Shown: positions 51,723 to 62,929 of the stretch, piece after piece
Numbering within the stretch: position 1 is the stretch's first letter
Layout of the letters: the number at the start of each line of letters is the position of its first letter
NCBI GenBank assembly: GCA_037039685.1
Contig: JAWNGF010000007.1
Location: forward strand, 186,001-250,000
Length of the DNA stretch: 64,000 nt
Direction of reading: 5' to 3'
From: Ceratobasidium sp. AG-K
Taxonomy: Eukaryota; Basidiomycota; Agaricomycetes; Cantharellales; Ceratobasidiaceae
Translations under genes and position numbers: made by a program
Notes under the pieces: generated by a model
Seen by the model: only the letters and a program-made list of their open reading frames with translations
What the model was told of the DNA's origin: nothing
Databases searched by the model: none

Positions 51723-52818
51723 TCGATTGATAGAAAAGAGCGGTGTGCTCGGAAATGTGTTTGGGAAGGAATGATAATCAATCCTGATATGACTTGTAGG
51801 ATTGTCGTGAGCCGAGGTTGTGACTCTCGGATCTCCACGGGGAACCGTGACGGTTACAGGATATACAAGCCTTTAGGTCCTCGGGGTCCTCGATTGCGTT
51901 TGCGATGCGGGATCGTCTGACACTTTGACTGAACGTATGTTTTGGGTGTAGAGCTGAAGAGCATGGATCGAGGATAGCTGGTCGAAAGTCATCGGATGTT
52001 AAGGAGCAGGCCACTATACTAATTATTAATTCAGGAATCACAACGAAATCATATCGAGTCCATCCCGTCGAATCTGACGAGTCAAAGGGTTCATTAGGTG
52101 TCGCGCCGGGACGCGATTAGGCTATCCTCGCCCTCGTCCTCTACGACACGGCTCCCAGCACAACAATAGCAAATTAGGCTACGTGTGTCCATGACAGACT
52201 GAAAACAACGACTACCCGCGTCAACCTGCCCAATTGAGCCACGCACTCGGAGGGTGCCGCGCGATGGATATTGAACCTAGAACACCCGCGTACATAGTAA
52301 GCCGTGGTTAATTTATAGAAAGACTCGTGTACTCTGTAGTATGAGATTTATAAAACGGGAATATTACTATTGATGCACAGCATGGAGGTTTGCGTTGGCA
52401 TGCCTGGGCCTAAATGAGTGGAGGTTGCAGAATAAGTGGGACCAGGGCCCAATCGGGTAGACTGCGCCTCGCCACTTACAAGCTGCTCGCATTTTTACAG
52501 GGGTTCGAATAATTCCGTTTGCTTCCCGAAAAGCTTAGACCCACTCTGGACATACCGCGGGAGGATTAGACATTTTTGCTAGTTGATATAATCCTTTGCA
52601 ACCAGGCAGTGTAGTAGGTTCTCAGGCCCAGCCCAGTCTCCTCCTGTCGCCCATAGCTGTAGGATACTTCTGCTGCCCCTCGGCGTATCCAGCGGACAAA
52701 AGCAAGCATATATGCATCTTAAAAGTGGTAAACTTTCAGAAATAAGTAAAGAATCAAGCATTGGCGGCTATAAAATGATCAACTCTAAAGTAAAACCCCC
52801 ATAGTCTAAACTTTCCGG
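51723..52818. other. Convergent intergenic region between SEC31 and the NLR gene
   Basis: No coding feature is supported. Sequence from 51723 to about 51840 recurs after the SEC31 pseudogene (59222-59335), marking the duplicated segment. Confidence 0.5.
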
Positions 52819-55800
52819 CTAAATCACAGAGAAACGTGCCAGGGATGGCTGCGCCGGTTTCCCCTGCTCGGTGTTGTCCGTCAACGCCATGGAGTCGAGT
52901 TCTTCTTGTACTTCCGATGCTTCTTCATGACGCTCAAGGTTTGAGAGAACGAGAATGTAAACGGCAAGTGAATCAGCGATGTCACGGGTGAAGTCCTCAG
53001 GACGTTCCTTGGCGAGCTGTCGACGAAGCTCAAGGGACTCTAGGATCGCCTCCAGTGCCTCATCATGACGATCAGAGGTCGACAGGCCAATAGCAAGGTT
53101 ATATAACGATCTTGCCAGCGCTGGAATAAATACCGCGGGACGCTCCTTCGCAAGATGCCGACGGATCTGAACAGTTTCATGATCTACCGCCAGTGCTTCG
53201 TCGTGCTGGCCAAGGTCCGAATGGCGAATCGAGAGGTTGAGGAGGGATTTAGTCAGGTCTGGGTTAAAGACTACTGGCCGCTGCTTGGCAAGTTGTCGGT
53301 GGAGTTCCACGGCCTCCTGGTTTGGTGGTAGGGCTTCATCATAGCGACCCAGCTCCCCTAGAGCAAGCGAGAGATTGCGAAGAGATTTTGCGAGGTAGGG
53401 TGAAAAGACTACTGGACGCTCTTTGGCAAGCTGTCGACCAAGGTCTACCGCCTCCTCTGCTACTATGAGCATTTCATCATATTGGCTCGTGTGCCAATAG
53501 TCAGTGACGACGGAACCAAGCGAGTGTGCAAGGTCAGGTTTGAACCTTGACGGCTGCTCGGCAAAAAGTTGACGGTAAACATTGAGCTCTTCTGTGGACA
53601 CTGCCAACGCGGCATTGTGACGCCCAAGTTGACCTAAGCATTCAGATAGACTTCGCAAACTCTTCGCAAAATCATCCTTGTGCCCGCTGCTAGTACAATC
53701 ACCGTCTTTCATTAACTTGCGTTGAATTTCGACCGCCTCCTCTGCTGCTACGAGTGCGTCATCATAACGCCCTATGCTTTTGTAGCCGACCGACTGGCGC
53801 CAAAGCGATCTAGCGAGGTTCCACTTGGGTTCCTTGACACCAGATGCTGCAAATTCTCGCTGCATGAGTACCGCCTCGCTTGCCACTTCCAAGGCTTCTT
53901 CCCGCTGCGCCAACTCTAGAAGGTAGATCGATAGGCTGACCAATGCTTGGGCAAGGTCTACTCGAGACTCTTCATTCCCACCCTCGACTAGCTTTCGATG
54001 AATCAAAACCTCATCCCGAGCTGCAATCAGTGCTTCCTCTCGGCGGTCCATATACTGGAGTCGCTCGGCGAGATCGTGGGAGACTGTCGCGAGTTTTTTG
54101 TCGAGGAGGAGAGCGCTTAGCATCGGTATATCTTTAAGCGAATCCTGGGTTTCCAAGGTCACTGACCATAATACAGGTATACAGGGCTCGAATTTACTCA
54201 CAGTTCCCCATTTATGAGCTTTAGATAAGCCTTCATAGCGTCCGCAGGTCGTCATAAGCTCCATCCAAAGTACTAGTTTATCTTTAAGGAGTTGCTCAAG
54301 TTGGACCAACGCATTGGGTGCCGCCGAAAGCTCAATATCCATAACGTGATCAATCCAGAATTGGCACGCATATAGCAGCTCCTCAGATAGATCTTGCCCC
54401 TTGATCGAGGGTATTCCGACCACTTCAGACTGATTGGAGGAATAGCCCACGCCAGGCATACCAATGTTCAGCTCCTGGTTCATCAGCTCAATGCATAAAA
54501 GACCCAACGTCCGGCTATGAGATTTTTCCTCAATTGCAAGTGTATGCGTAGTCGAGGACGTATCCAATTTTACGGCCCGCGAAGCTAGAAACTCGCGGAA
54601 GGACTGGTGCAAAAATCGCACAGGCGGAGAGCGGGGTTTATTGCTCAAGCCAGTCAGCAGTGGGCTAAGCTGTCGAAGTGCTGTCTCCGAATCCATGATG
54701 ACACGCTGATATATCCTATTCAGCGCGCGCAAAGTCAAAGGCGATTTCGTGGCCACTGCCGCTCCTAGTAGAGTGTGACAGCTTTCAGCAATCTCTTTGT
54801 TCTCCCAGTTACACGTCTGTAGTATCGTAACGTATAAATCGTCCATCTTGGATTCAGTTGATGAGTCGGCGTGGGATCCAGAAATAAGTTTCTGAAGCTC
54901 AATTTTGGGATAGTAACAGGTCTCGAGGTATGCGGTGGTGGTAGAAACCCATAGAAATAACCCCTCGGCACGTTCTTTAAAGGACTCTACGAGCACCTGG
55001 TCTGGCCAGTCGTCGCCAAGTCCGTGGAAGTCCGCAATATCCCTGAGCTCAGATGATACAAACAGAGCAATATCGCGAGTATTGTCTTGATTGTGTATGT
55101 CCAGCTCGGCAGAGCGAACGTGTAACTTCCGGCGCAGAGAGTTTATCTCGGGTGACATTCGCGACGTCAATAGGATCCGGATAGAGGGTGGAAGCTTGGA
55201 TGCGTCACCAATCAGAATTTGGAACAGTTCTGTGTCGCATCCTTCGTCCAAGGCATCTAGGACAATCACAAGTGGAGGGCTACAAGTAAAATCTTGAGTG
55301 GAATCCAGTATGAGCCGCTGGAACTGCCGCGAGATCGGAGCTCCAATTAGCCCTTTGTCCTCCTCTATTGCGGATGCGATACGTCTCGCAAGTAGATCGC
55401 TTCTCTGGCAAAGATCGAATACGATTGTACTGATAAGCCACTTTGGGTTATTCCGTTCGGCGGTGTCACGGTCAAAGAAGAAGGAGGATGCAAGCTGATT
55501 GGCTTCTGACAAGCGTTGTGCAACCGTATGGGCAATCGCACTCTTCCCAGACCCAGCAACCCCCGTTAGCAAAAAGACGGTCATAGCAGGGGTTTCGTCT
55601 ACAGGGCTGTTGGCCCACGACAAGATACTATCGATGATGTGTTGGCGAGTGTCCGGTAGGCATACTCGATCCTCGTCCCAGGATGCGTCACTGATGTACC
55701 GTAGTTTGTCCAATATAGGGTCCAGGGCGTGAGTCTCATTCGCTAGCACCCGGAATTTCGGGTCAGTATTGGGCCATTATTAGTCGACGAGCTCTTACCC

Positions 55801-56369
55801 TGCCCTAGCTTATCGATATTGGTTTCAGCCCAGGTTTCCATCCCCAGCTAATCGCCGTTTCATGAGTCTCCAGTTTCACAATCTGGATATCGGAGTATTA
55901 CATACCGTGAACGATTCAAAAGCGTTGTCGACCTCTTGTCTCATCTCGTCGATCGCGATCAAGTGATTGCGAAAGTGGCCGATCTTAAGCAAAAACGAGT
56001 CCTTCTGTCGCGCTCTGATCTTTTTAACGATTCCGTCCAACGTGCTAACATGCATATAACCGTCAACCTCGATCTGGCCCATTGCGACCTTGTATATTGC
56101 TCACCCTTGAAGCGTCAAGATAAGGGCCTTGACGTCGGAATGCTCAGCGTCGATTGAGTCCATTTGCTCAAGCGTGTCCGTAGCAGCGCTCTGTATGTGT
56201 GCCGCAAGTTGTTTCCATTCACTCGTACAGGTTTTGAATTTCTGAGTAGTGGTATGAGCAAGTCGAGACACCGCAATTATTGGGTGGAGTGTACCGTGGT
56301 CAGGTCTGCGATCTCGCGAATGGTGTCAGTAACACCAGTGAGAGGTGGGATGATTTCCATTGAATTCAT
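52819..56369 (-). CDS. NACHT-TPR NLR-like protein
   Basis: Exons 56369-56295, 56241-56105, 56044-55906, 55847-55799 and 55742-52819 join to 1108 codons. Residues 1-130 form an N-terminal helical domain common in basidiomycete NLRs (IGHFRNHLIAIDEMRQEVDNAF). The NACHT NTPase begins near 140; Walker A GVAGSGKSA is at 194-202 and Walker B LVIVLDALDE at 291-300, with sensor LLTSR soon after. A winged-helix/intermediate region ends near residue 530 (FLHQSFREFLASR). From about 690 to 1080 there are seven or eight TPR units of 42-43 aa of the kinesin-light-chain type (LGRYDEALPPNQEAVELHRQ, LAKERP linkers). Such STAND proteins act in fungal non-self recognition and programmed cell death. No effector domain of a known type is visible at the N-terminus. 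The frame appears intact. Confidence 0.9.
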
Positions 56370-57500
56370 CCTTAGTTGAATGAGGGAAGTATATTTTCGT
56401 GTTAGAGTAACGCTGGGTCGAGGTGTCCTGTCCGTCATGGTGTGGTTGAAAGCGAACCCTCGACTAATCTCGGCAAAAATCGCACGTGTTCATGTCGGCT
56501 CGTTTGCGTAAACGAGCCCTTATGAGCCTCGACCAGCACGTGCGGTTTGCTGAGAAGATCAGCTGGGCGGCTAATTGAGGTGGCGCGATGGTCTTGTTTA
56601 CGTCTGACGCAGTAACCCCCCATGTAATTCGCCGCCACTGGGATCACCGTAATTTGCTATGACCCCTTGAGTTTGAGAGTATCCTGTCCAAGGCACGGAG
56701 TTGCGGTAAGTTCACAAACTTCCAATCAGCTACAATACTTCATCGTAAGTCCAGGTACAGGCGGGAAAACGTAGGAACCCCAGATCCATATCCACCATGC
56801 CGTCGGCGAATTTGAGTCCACTGAACACACCGAGGGAACCAAAGATGAATAACGCGATACTCAGAACACAGCGACTGTCTCCAGCAATGGTAGAAATATA
56901 TCCTTGGTCCCTCTCCATTTTCCACTCGAGCTCCAGCTCTGGGCGAATCAAGCCGGTTGGATATGATATCTGGTCTTCTGCGTCGGACAAAACGACTGCA
57001 GCTGTCCGGGATGAGATGTGCGGGCTCGCCTGAGGCTTTTGCGCATTCTCCCACGATCGAGGAACACGAGTACATCCCGGAGACTGCTGTGGAGCTATTT
57101 ACCACAACGGAGACGGTGCGAGTGGAGGAACGAACGAGCCTTGTCCATCATCAATTTAGCTAGCGTGTTTGATTCAGGGTTCGGGCAGGTGGATGTCGCT
57201 CGAACAGTGATATGTGAGAACCCGAGGCCAAGGACTTCTTCCAATTATTGGAAAACCGTGAGTTATTTCTCCATTGTCGCGGCCATTGCATGCTAGCAAC
57301 TGGATAGACATTGAAACCCCAGTAATTCTTGTACGGCTTCTTGGACGCTGGCCCTGCAATGACGAGTCAGCAAGGCCGTATCCAATAACTCTCACTCAGC
57401 CCATATCGCTCGAACCACCCGCCTGCTTCCCTGTTCGCGGCAGGTTCACTTTTCGCGCTTCCAAAAGGAAGGCAAGCACAAGCACAGCCATCAAACTTCG
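56370..57500. other. Region between the NLR gene and the duplicated SEC31 piece
   Basis: Upstream of the NLR there is a hairpin, GGCTCGTTTGCGTAAACGAGCC, at about 56494-56515, and similar CTCGT/ACGAG clusters recur near 61050-61110. The small membrane-like frame at 56730-56990 is listed separately. No other gene is supported. Confidence 0.4.
56730..57133 (-). CDS. Small membrane-like protein remnant, unrecognised
   Basis: Two frames appear to continue each other with a shift near 56995. The first (57105-57000) encodes SSTAVSGMYSCSSIVGECAK, and the second (56990-56730) encodes ISYPTGLIRPELELEWKMER and a hydrophobic segment VLSIALFIFGSLGVFSGL, ending TWTYDEVL. Either a small intron or a frameshift separates them. 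No family is recognised. Confidence 0.3.
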
Positions 57501-59280
57501 GAATGAAACTGGATGCTGGGCTGACGCGCTCCTCCTACTTCCGCCAGCGCAAGGCAACGAGTAGTGACGAGGGTCTGGGCTGCTAACTTACTATGGTGCA
57601 TTAGACGGCGCGGTTGGTGGACGTCTACGCACATGCATAAATGGGGCCTTTGAGAGAACTGGAGCGTACATTGGACCGGATGGCGAAGCTAGGATTGTAG
57701 CTGGAAAATACGGCATTGGCCGCGGACCCTCAGTTCCTTACCTCCACCAGATGCGTCATCGAACTCTCTAGCTCCGTCGTCTGGTCGCGCCGTTCTCTTC
57801 TTCTACGGACGCGTGCGCACCTCCTTTGGGCACCTCGACGCCCAATCCGACCAAGTCGAACAACGCTCGAGGTGGGTATACTCCTTGTACTCCTCCCGGT
57901 TCCTATGCCCCTCCGGCCCGGCAAGGTGCCGATGCCACCCTCAGGCCTAGGGCCTTGTCCACCCAGTCAAACTGGCTACAGTCAAGGCGACCCACCGGGT
58001 CCGTACACGTCTCCATCAGGTCCACGTGCGCCCATGGTTTCCGTCCGCGCCCAACCTGGCCCCACCCGGCCCCACCCGGCCCGATTGACAATGCCGGCCC
58101 GCCTCCGCCTCGAATCATCCCCACATCCCAACGACGTGAGGTTCCCGGCTAGAATGACGCACCGAATGTCACCGTTCCCCAGCGACGCACACCGGCTCCA
58201 GCTGCCGCGGCGATTACCAGCCCTTTCTCCAACTCGCCTACTCCGGGGTCGCCTACCGTGGCCGGTCCGCCTTGAGGATCTGGAACTCCGCAGAGGGCCA
58301 TGTCTCCGGGTGGAGGTCCACAAAGGAGTATATCGCCGCAGACGCATCCGGGTCCGCCCCGTGGTCCTGGTGGAGTTCCGCCGCCGCCGAGACCTGCGAG
58401 TGGAGCTTATGCGCCGTCCCCCGCCTCAGAATGCCGGTGACCAGACTCCTCCGCCTCAACAAGCCGGTGTTTATGCTCCACCTCCATCGCAAAATGCTGG
58501 TGCCTATGCTCCGCCCCCACCACAAAGCGCCGGAGCCTATGCGCCATCGCCCCCATCCGGAAGCGGCTTTTGCTCCGCCCCCTCCGCCTGGCCAATCCCA
58601 TCCCCCCCCCCCCCCCCCCCCGCCGCCACCGGGAATGCCGGCTGGGCGCCACAGGTGGCCCGCCACCACCTCCTGGCGGGGCCCCTCGCACCGGAACTCC
58701 CACCACGCCGCCGGCCAAGGCTCAGCCCAAGGTGCCCAAGTATCGTGAGTAGAATCGGGTTTTTGGAGGATTGGTAGTGACATAGACTGCAGCGCCCGGC
58801 GACCGAGAGCATATACCCGAGTCGGATCGAGTGATATTCGGAGGCCTCAGCGAACATCTTGTGCGACTAAAGCAAAACACGCAGGTAGGTATATGCTATC
58901 ATGTATGAGGATACCATTGACGAATTTTGTAGCCCCAACAACAACGCATGGTCGACGATATCGAGCGTTGGTTGAATGTCTTGTTTGATGCGATCAGCTG
59001 CGAAACACTGTCGAGACCTGTCTTCGAGCAGCTTTGAGCTCTCATTCAAGGTACGTTGTATCATCCAATTGTTTCGATTTTTATTTATTTTCTCGCAGCC
59101 ATGCAAGCACACGACGGACCAGGCGCCACGGCAATCCATGTCGACTTGCTCACTCGAGGCTCCCATACGAACGATATCGGATTGTGGATGTCGGGTGTAA
59201 AGCAGTTGATTATCAGGCTATATTCGATTGATAGAAAGAACGGTGTGCTCGGAAATGGGGTGTTTGGAAATGAATAATAA
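57500..59280 (+). pseudogene. SEC31 pseudogene, partial duplicate
   Basis: Similarity to SEC31 starts at about 57510 (GCWADALLL, as in the solenoid region at 49385). It jumps to the Pro-rich region at 57830-58740 and continues through the last three exons at 58790-59221. The copy has stops and frameshifts, for example TAG for a Trp codon in the PGWND equivalent (58151) and a TGA near 58274. It also has a run of about 17 C residues at 58605-58621. The final coding exon is almost unchanged, but the stop TAG is TAT, adding about 17 codons. The intron before the last exon has a GT donor where the intact gene has GC. Confidence 0.9.
58605..58621. repeat. Poly-C tract of about 17 bases
   Basis: It lies in the proline-codon-rich part of the SEC31 pseudogene and is probably the result of slippage no longer constrained by coding. 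Its length could also be affected by sequencing error. Confidence 0.7.
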
Positions 59281-59336
59281 TCAATTCTGTAGGATCGTAG
59301 TGTGCTGAAGTCGTGATTCTCCAGCGGCCGCGAGTT

Positions 59337-60105
59337 CTCAGTTCTCACAATCACAAGCGGAAGGTGGCAATGAAGCCCTTGACTGGCATCCAAAACGAGT
59401 TGCTGAAACTGCCGTGAGGTGGGAGCCCCAATTAACCCCTTGTCCTCTCCCATGATCGGAGTAATACGCCTTGCAAGCAGATCGTTCCTCTGGCAAAGGT
59501 CGAACATTGCGGTGCTGATAAGCCACCTTGGATTGTTTTGCTCGGCAATCTCACGATCAAGGAAGGGCGAGGTTGCAAGCTGATTGGTCTTGTACAACTG
59601 TTGAGCAATGGTGTGAGCGATTGCGCTCTTTCCAGATCCGGCGACCCCTGTCAGCAAAAACATGGTCGTATCCGAGGTGTCGCCGACCGTGCCATTGACC
59701 CAAGACAGGACGCTGTCGATGATATGTTGGCGAGTGTTTGGTAGGCATACTCGATGCTTGTCCCAGGATGCACCTGCCACATACTGAAGCCTGTTCAGCA
59801 AAGTGTCCAATGCGTGACTTGCACCGTCTAAAATCCCAAGTTGCCAGTCAGTTCTTGATTCGTTAAGTATTGGAAATACCGATCGTACGCTGTATCAGCT
59901 TCTCGACGTTCATTCCAGTCAAGCTCGCCTTTCCCAGCTGACCAATTGAGTATCAGGAACGGTTATGATCTCAGAAACTATTATTCAAACAAAATACCTT
60001 GAAAAGCTTGAGAGCATCGTCGACCTCTTGTCTCATCTCGTCGATAACAAACGAGTGATTACAAAAGTGGCTCATCTTTACCAAAAACAAATCCTTTTGC
60101 TGTTG
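59337..60105 (-). pseudogene. NLR pseudogene, 5' part of a duplicate of the 52819-56369 gene
   Basis: From right to left, 60102-60000 matches exon 3 of the NLR (FVIDEMRQEVDDAL). About 59810-59340 matches the start of exon 5 through Walker A (GVAGSGKSAIAH) to LPLVIV at the beginning of Walker B. There the match ends abruptly and the frame runs on into antisense of the SEC31 pseudogene tail, making a chimeric 241-codon frame down to 59085. Walker B, the rest of NACHT and all TPRs are absent. Confidence 0.88.
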
Positions 60106-61555
60106 GTGGTTGCTCTATCCCTATTTGGTTCTCTTCTCAGTTGAATACATTGATAGATTGAATTATCGACGTGAATTAGGGTCCTACGTCTCCAGGGTAT
60201 CTCGGAGATATCACTGGAGATGAGGATTTCCTATGGGAATCGAGCTTATTAGCCGTGGAGACTCGTCAGACCTCCTCGGCTAGTAAGCACAAGTCCTTGG
60301 TGAGGTACAGGTGAGGATCTGACCAGCGGCTATCTGACCAACCGGCCATCTGACCGCTACGGGCTGCACCCAGTCTGTCACTCGATATGACACCTGGTCC
60401 CACTAATTTGGTTCTGACCCAAGGGCCGTACCTGGAACTATTCCGGTCGCCTAGAGTGAGCAATCTTCCATGGAGGCGGGTCATATGGTTGTGTGCAGCC
60501 ATTGGGCGAACCTTCTCGAGTCAGACCCTCAGCAATGCGTTCGCTATCTTGAAGCATTTGAGACTCCAAAGCCACGACGCCACTAGCCTGGTTGTAATAT
60601 TAGTGTGCGAGTTATTCGATTAACAGGACGGGTGGGAGTTACTTGGCATACGACGCGTGTGCGAATAGGATTCCCATGTGTATTGTTGCGTATGCACCCT
60701 GTGACTGAATTCAGGCTAGCTTTTAATCCGAGGTTGTTCAGTCGGGAATTAAACCCCTGGTACAGTATTAGGAAAAGATCCGCTTGGGTATTTCAGACCC
60801 GGGGATGAACGTCACTTGTAGCGAATTGCGGATTGATACCCCAGGAAATGTCCCAGCACACAGCTCTTTGAGCGCGACACTGGACCAAGTTTGTTGAAAC
60901 AGATAAGGTGTGATAATTGAAGTCCTGTGTTTGTCCACTCTTGATCCAGGCACCGCAGGTTTGAGCCTTTCAGAATGCTTGTTTCTCTGCCAAATATCAG
61001 AGATCTCGTTTGGGTTGCGAGCTCTCGTAATGACGGGGACTTTCTCCTCGAGCTCGTGACGGCTCGTGAGTGCTCACGAGGCGTTACGAGCCAAAACGAG
61101 CCTTTTGCTCGTTTGACTCCTGAACGCTTCGGGGCAATCCCGAGGATTCCGGAGACTATAGAGATTGTCCCTGGCAATACGAGACCTCCCGAGCCAAACG
61201 AGATTTCTCGTTTTTGATAGAGTTCGTCCAGCCACATGACAGTTTCACCAACTCAGCCTCCTTTATCGGCTAGAATTTCATAATGTGACCATCCTGTGCT
61301 CGCCACCCTACGGCCGGCACAAGTGATATTGCACTTCACGCAAGTCAGCCCGTTCGCCGCCCCCTTCACGTATGCCGAAAAAAGTGCAACCACATCTCTT
61401 AATTATGCCATATAGGGTTTCATACGGGTCAATTCCTAACGCCGAGGCTGTTGGGAACGTCATCTTCACTCCTTGGTTCGAGCCGGGCGGGTAGTACGAA
61501 TACTTATAGAGCGAGGGGATGAGAGCTGGAATTATTGGTCGCTCATTCAACAACT
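60106..61555. other. Intergenic, repeat-like GCTCGT/ACGAG clusters
   Basis: No gene is supported. At 61050-61110 several short CTCGTGA/TCACGAG inverted motifs cluster, similar to the hairpin near 56500. The 141-codon minus-strand frame over them (60812-61237) has no motif. Confidence 0.4.
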
Positions 61556-62929
61556 ATGGTTTTCACTTTGTTCCCTCTTGTAAGTCGGCACTTTACTTAT
61601 CTCACAGATATTCATGTCTTATAGACAGCAGGTATCTCGGCCTCTAGCTTCCAACTCGCTCCAGTTAGCTCCAATAGCTCATCTGGATGGACGCCCAGTT
61701 GCACAACCTCAGCGTGTGCGTCGACAGCGACGTGGAGCACTGGAGCAGTCAACTCCACAGTATCATATTCATTTCGAGGTGCGTGTCTGTTGGTGTTATT
61801 TTCATCCTGGCTAACACATTGCAGGGTACGATGTTGCACTCGATGGAAGTGTGCAAGGTGATATGGGCGTCAGGGTGATTCTCGACGGGAATGAAGTCGC
61901 CTGGAATCCATCCAACGGCACACTAGTCGGCATCACAAACCTCAGGGATTCGTTGTCGCATAGCGTCTCTTTGCAAGTACTAAGTGCAGCACCAGGCGCC
62001 CTGCTCAGCGTCAGCCAGGCCCGAATCAATGCATCTACTCGAAGTGATCGAATGTAGGCCAGTTTTACTTGAATTGGGATGGCTTGCTCAACTGGCTCAT
62101 TCAGTGTCCCCACTTCCCACTGGCTACTAGACAGTGGCAACGAGGCGTTCTCGTACACGGGATTTGTCCAAAAGTCTACCAACATCTCTGGCACCATGTC
62201 TCCTGTCAACTATGTCTCTTCTGCAGCGGGAGACACGGCTAACTTGAGGTTCAACGGTTTGTCTATCCTAAGCTGTTGCTTGACTTGAGCTGATATCTTA
62301 CATAGCTAGCGCACTGGCCATTTATGGACCATGTGGTCCCTCAAACGGCATGATGCGCGTCTCCATCCAGGGAGAATCCACCAGCACCAGTCCTACCACC
62401 AGCACCATCAATACGACCAAACCCATTCAAGCGGACGACTGCATGCTTTACCAGTCTGCTTGGCTATCTGAAAGTGTGATGCAGAACCTCACCATCACCA
62501 ACGAGGACGGGCGGCAGCTTGGGATTAACCGAATCGAGTTTATCCGGCTGTTATATGGCGAGGTGGGTGGGGGCAGCGCCGCTGCGTTCAAGCTGGGCAC
62601 GATTATTTGCATTATCATTGGCACCATGGTATTCTTTGCACTTGTCGGTCTTGCCGTTTTCATGCGGTCGAGCAAGCGGAGGCAAAAGGTCAATCGTGCG
62701 TGTGCACTTTTCTGTAGCTGAAGCCGTTATCTTTCATCACAAAGCTTGGGTAGCAAAACCATCGTTTGTTTGAGTTTGCATTCATTATGGGTATGCCTTA
62801 TCATTCCGTAGATATTCCTATGTTTATTCGTGTAATCGTGGCTTGGTTGGTTGTACATGGATATTATGTTGCCTATTTCTTACAGCTCCAAAGACGATGA
62901 ACTCGAGATCTTCAAGAAGGTGGGGGTGA
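61556..62929 (+). CDS. Type I single-pass membrane protein with glycosylated ectodomain
   Basis: Exons 61556-61579, 61625-61778, 61825-62053, 62105-62256, 62306-62695 and 62886-62929 join to 331 codons (330 aa). A short hydrophobic start (MVFTLFPL) could be part of a signal peptide. The ectodomain has Ser-rich stretches, several sequons (NSSS, NSTV, NGTL, NAST, NISG, NLTI) and two beta-rich segments of a kind common in basidiomycete surface proteins (GYDVALDGSV...; ASALAIYGPCGPSNG). One strong membrane helix (TIICIIIGTMVFFALVGLAVFM) lies near residues 285-306, followed by a basic stop-transfer RSSKRRQK and a short tail. The last exon is tiny and its assignment is less certain. No enzymatic motif is seen; a sensor or adhesion role is a guess. 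Confidence 0.7.

Noticed and set aside
59085..59336. C-terminal 80 residues of the 241-codon NLR-like frame as a new effector-like domain
   Set aside because: They are exactly the antisense of the SEC31 pseudogene tail, created by the deletion junction.
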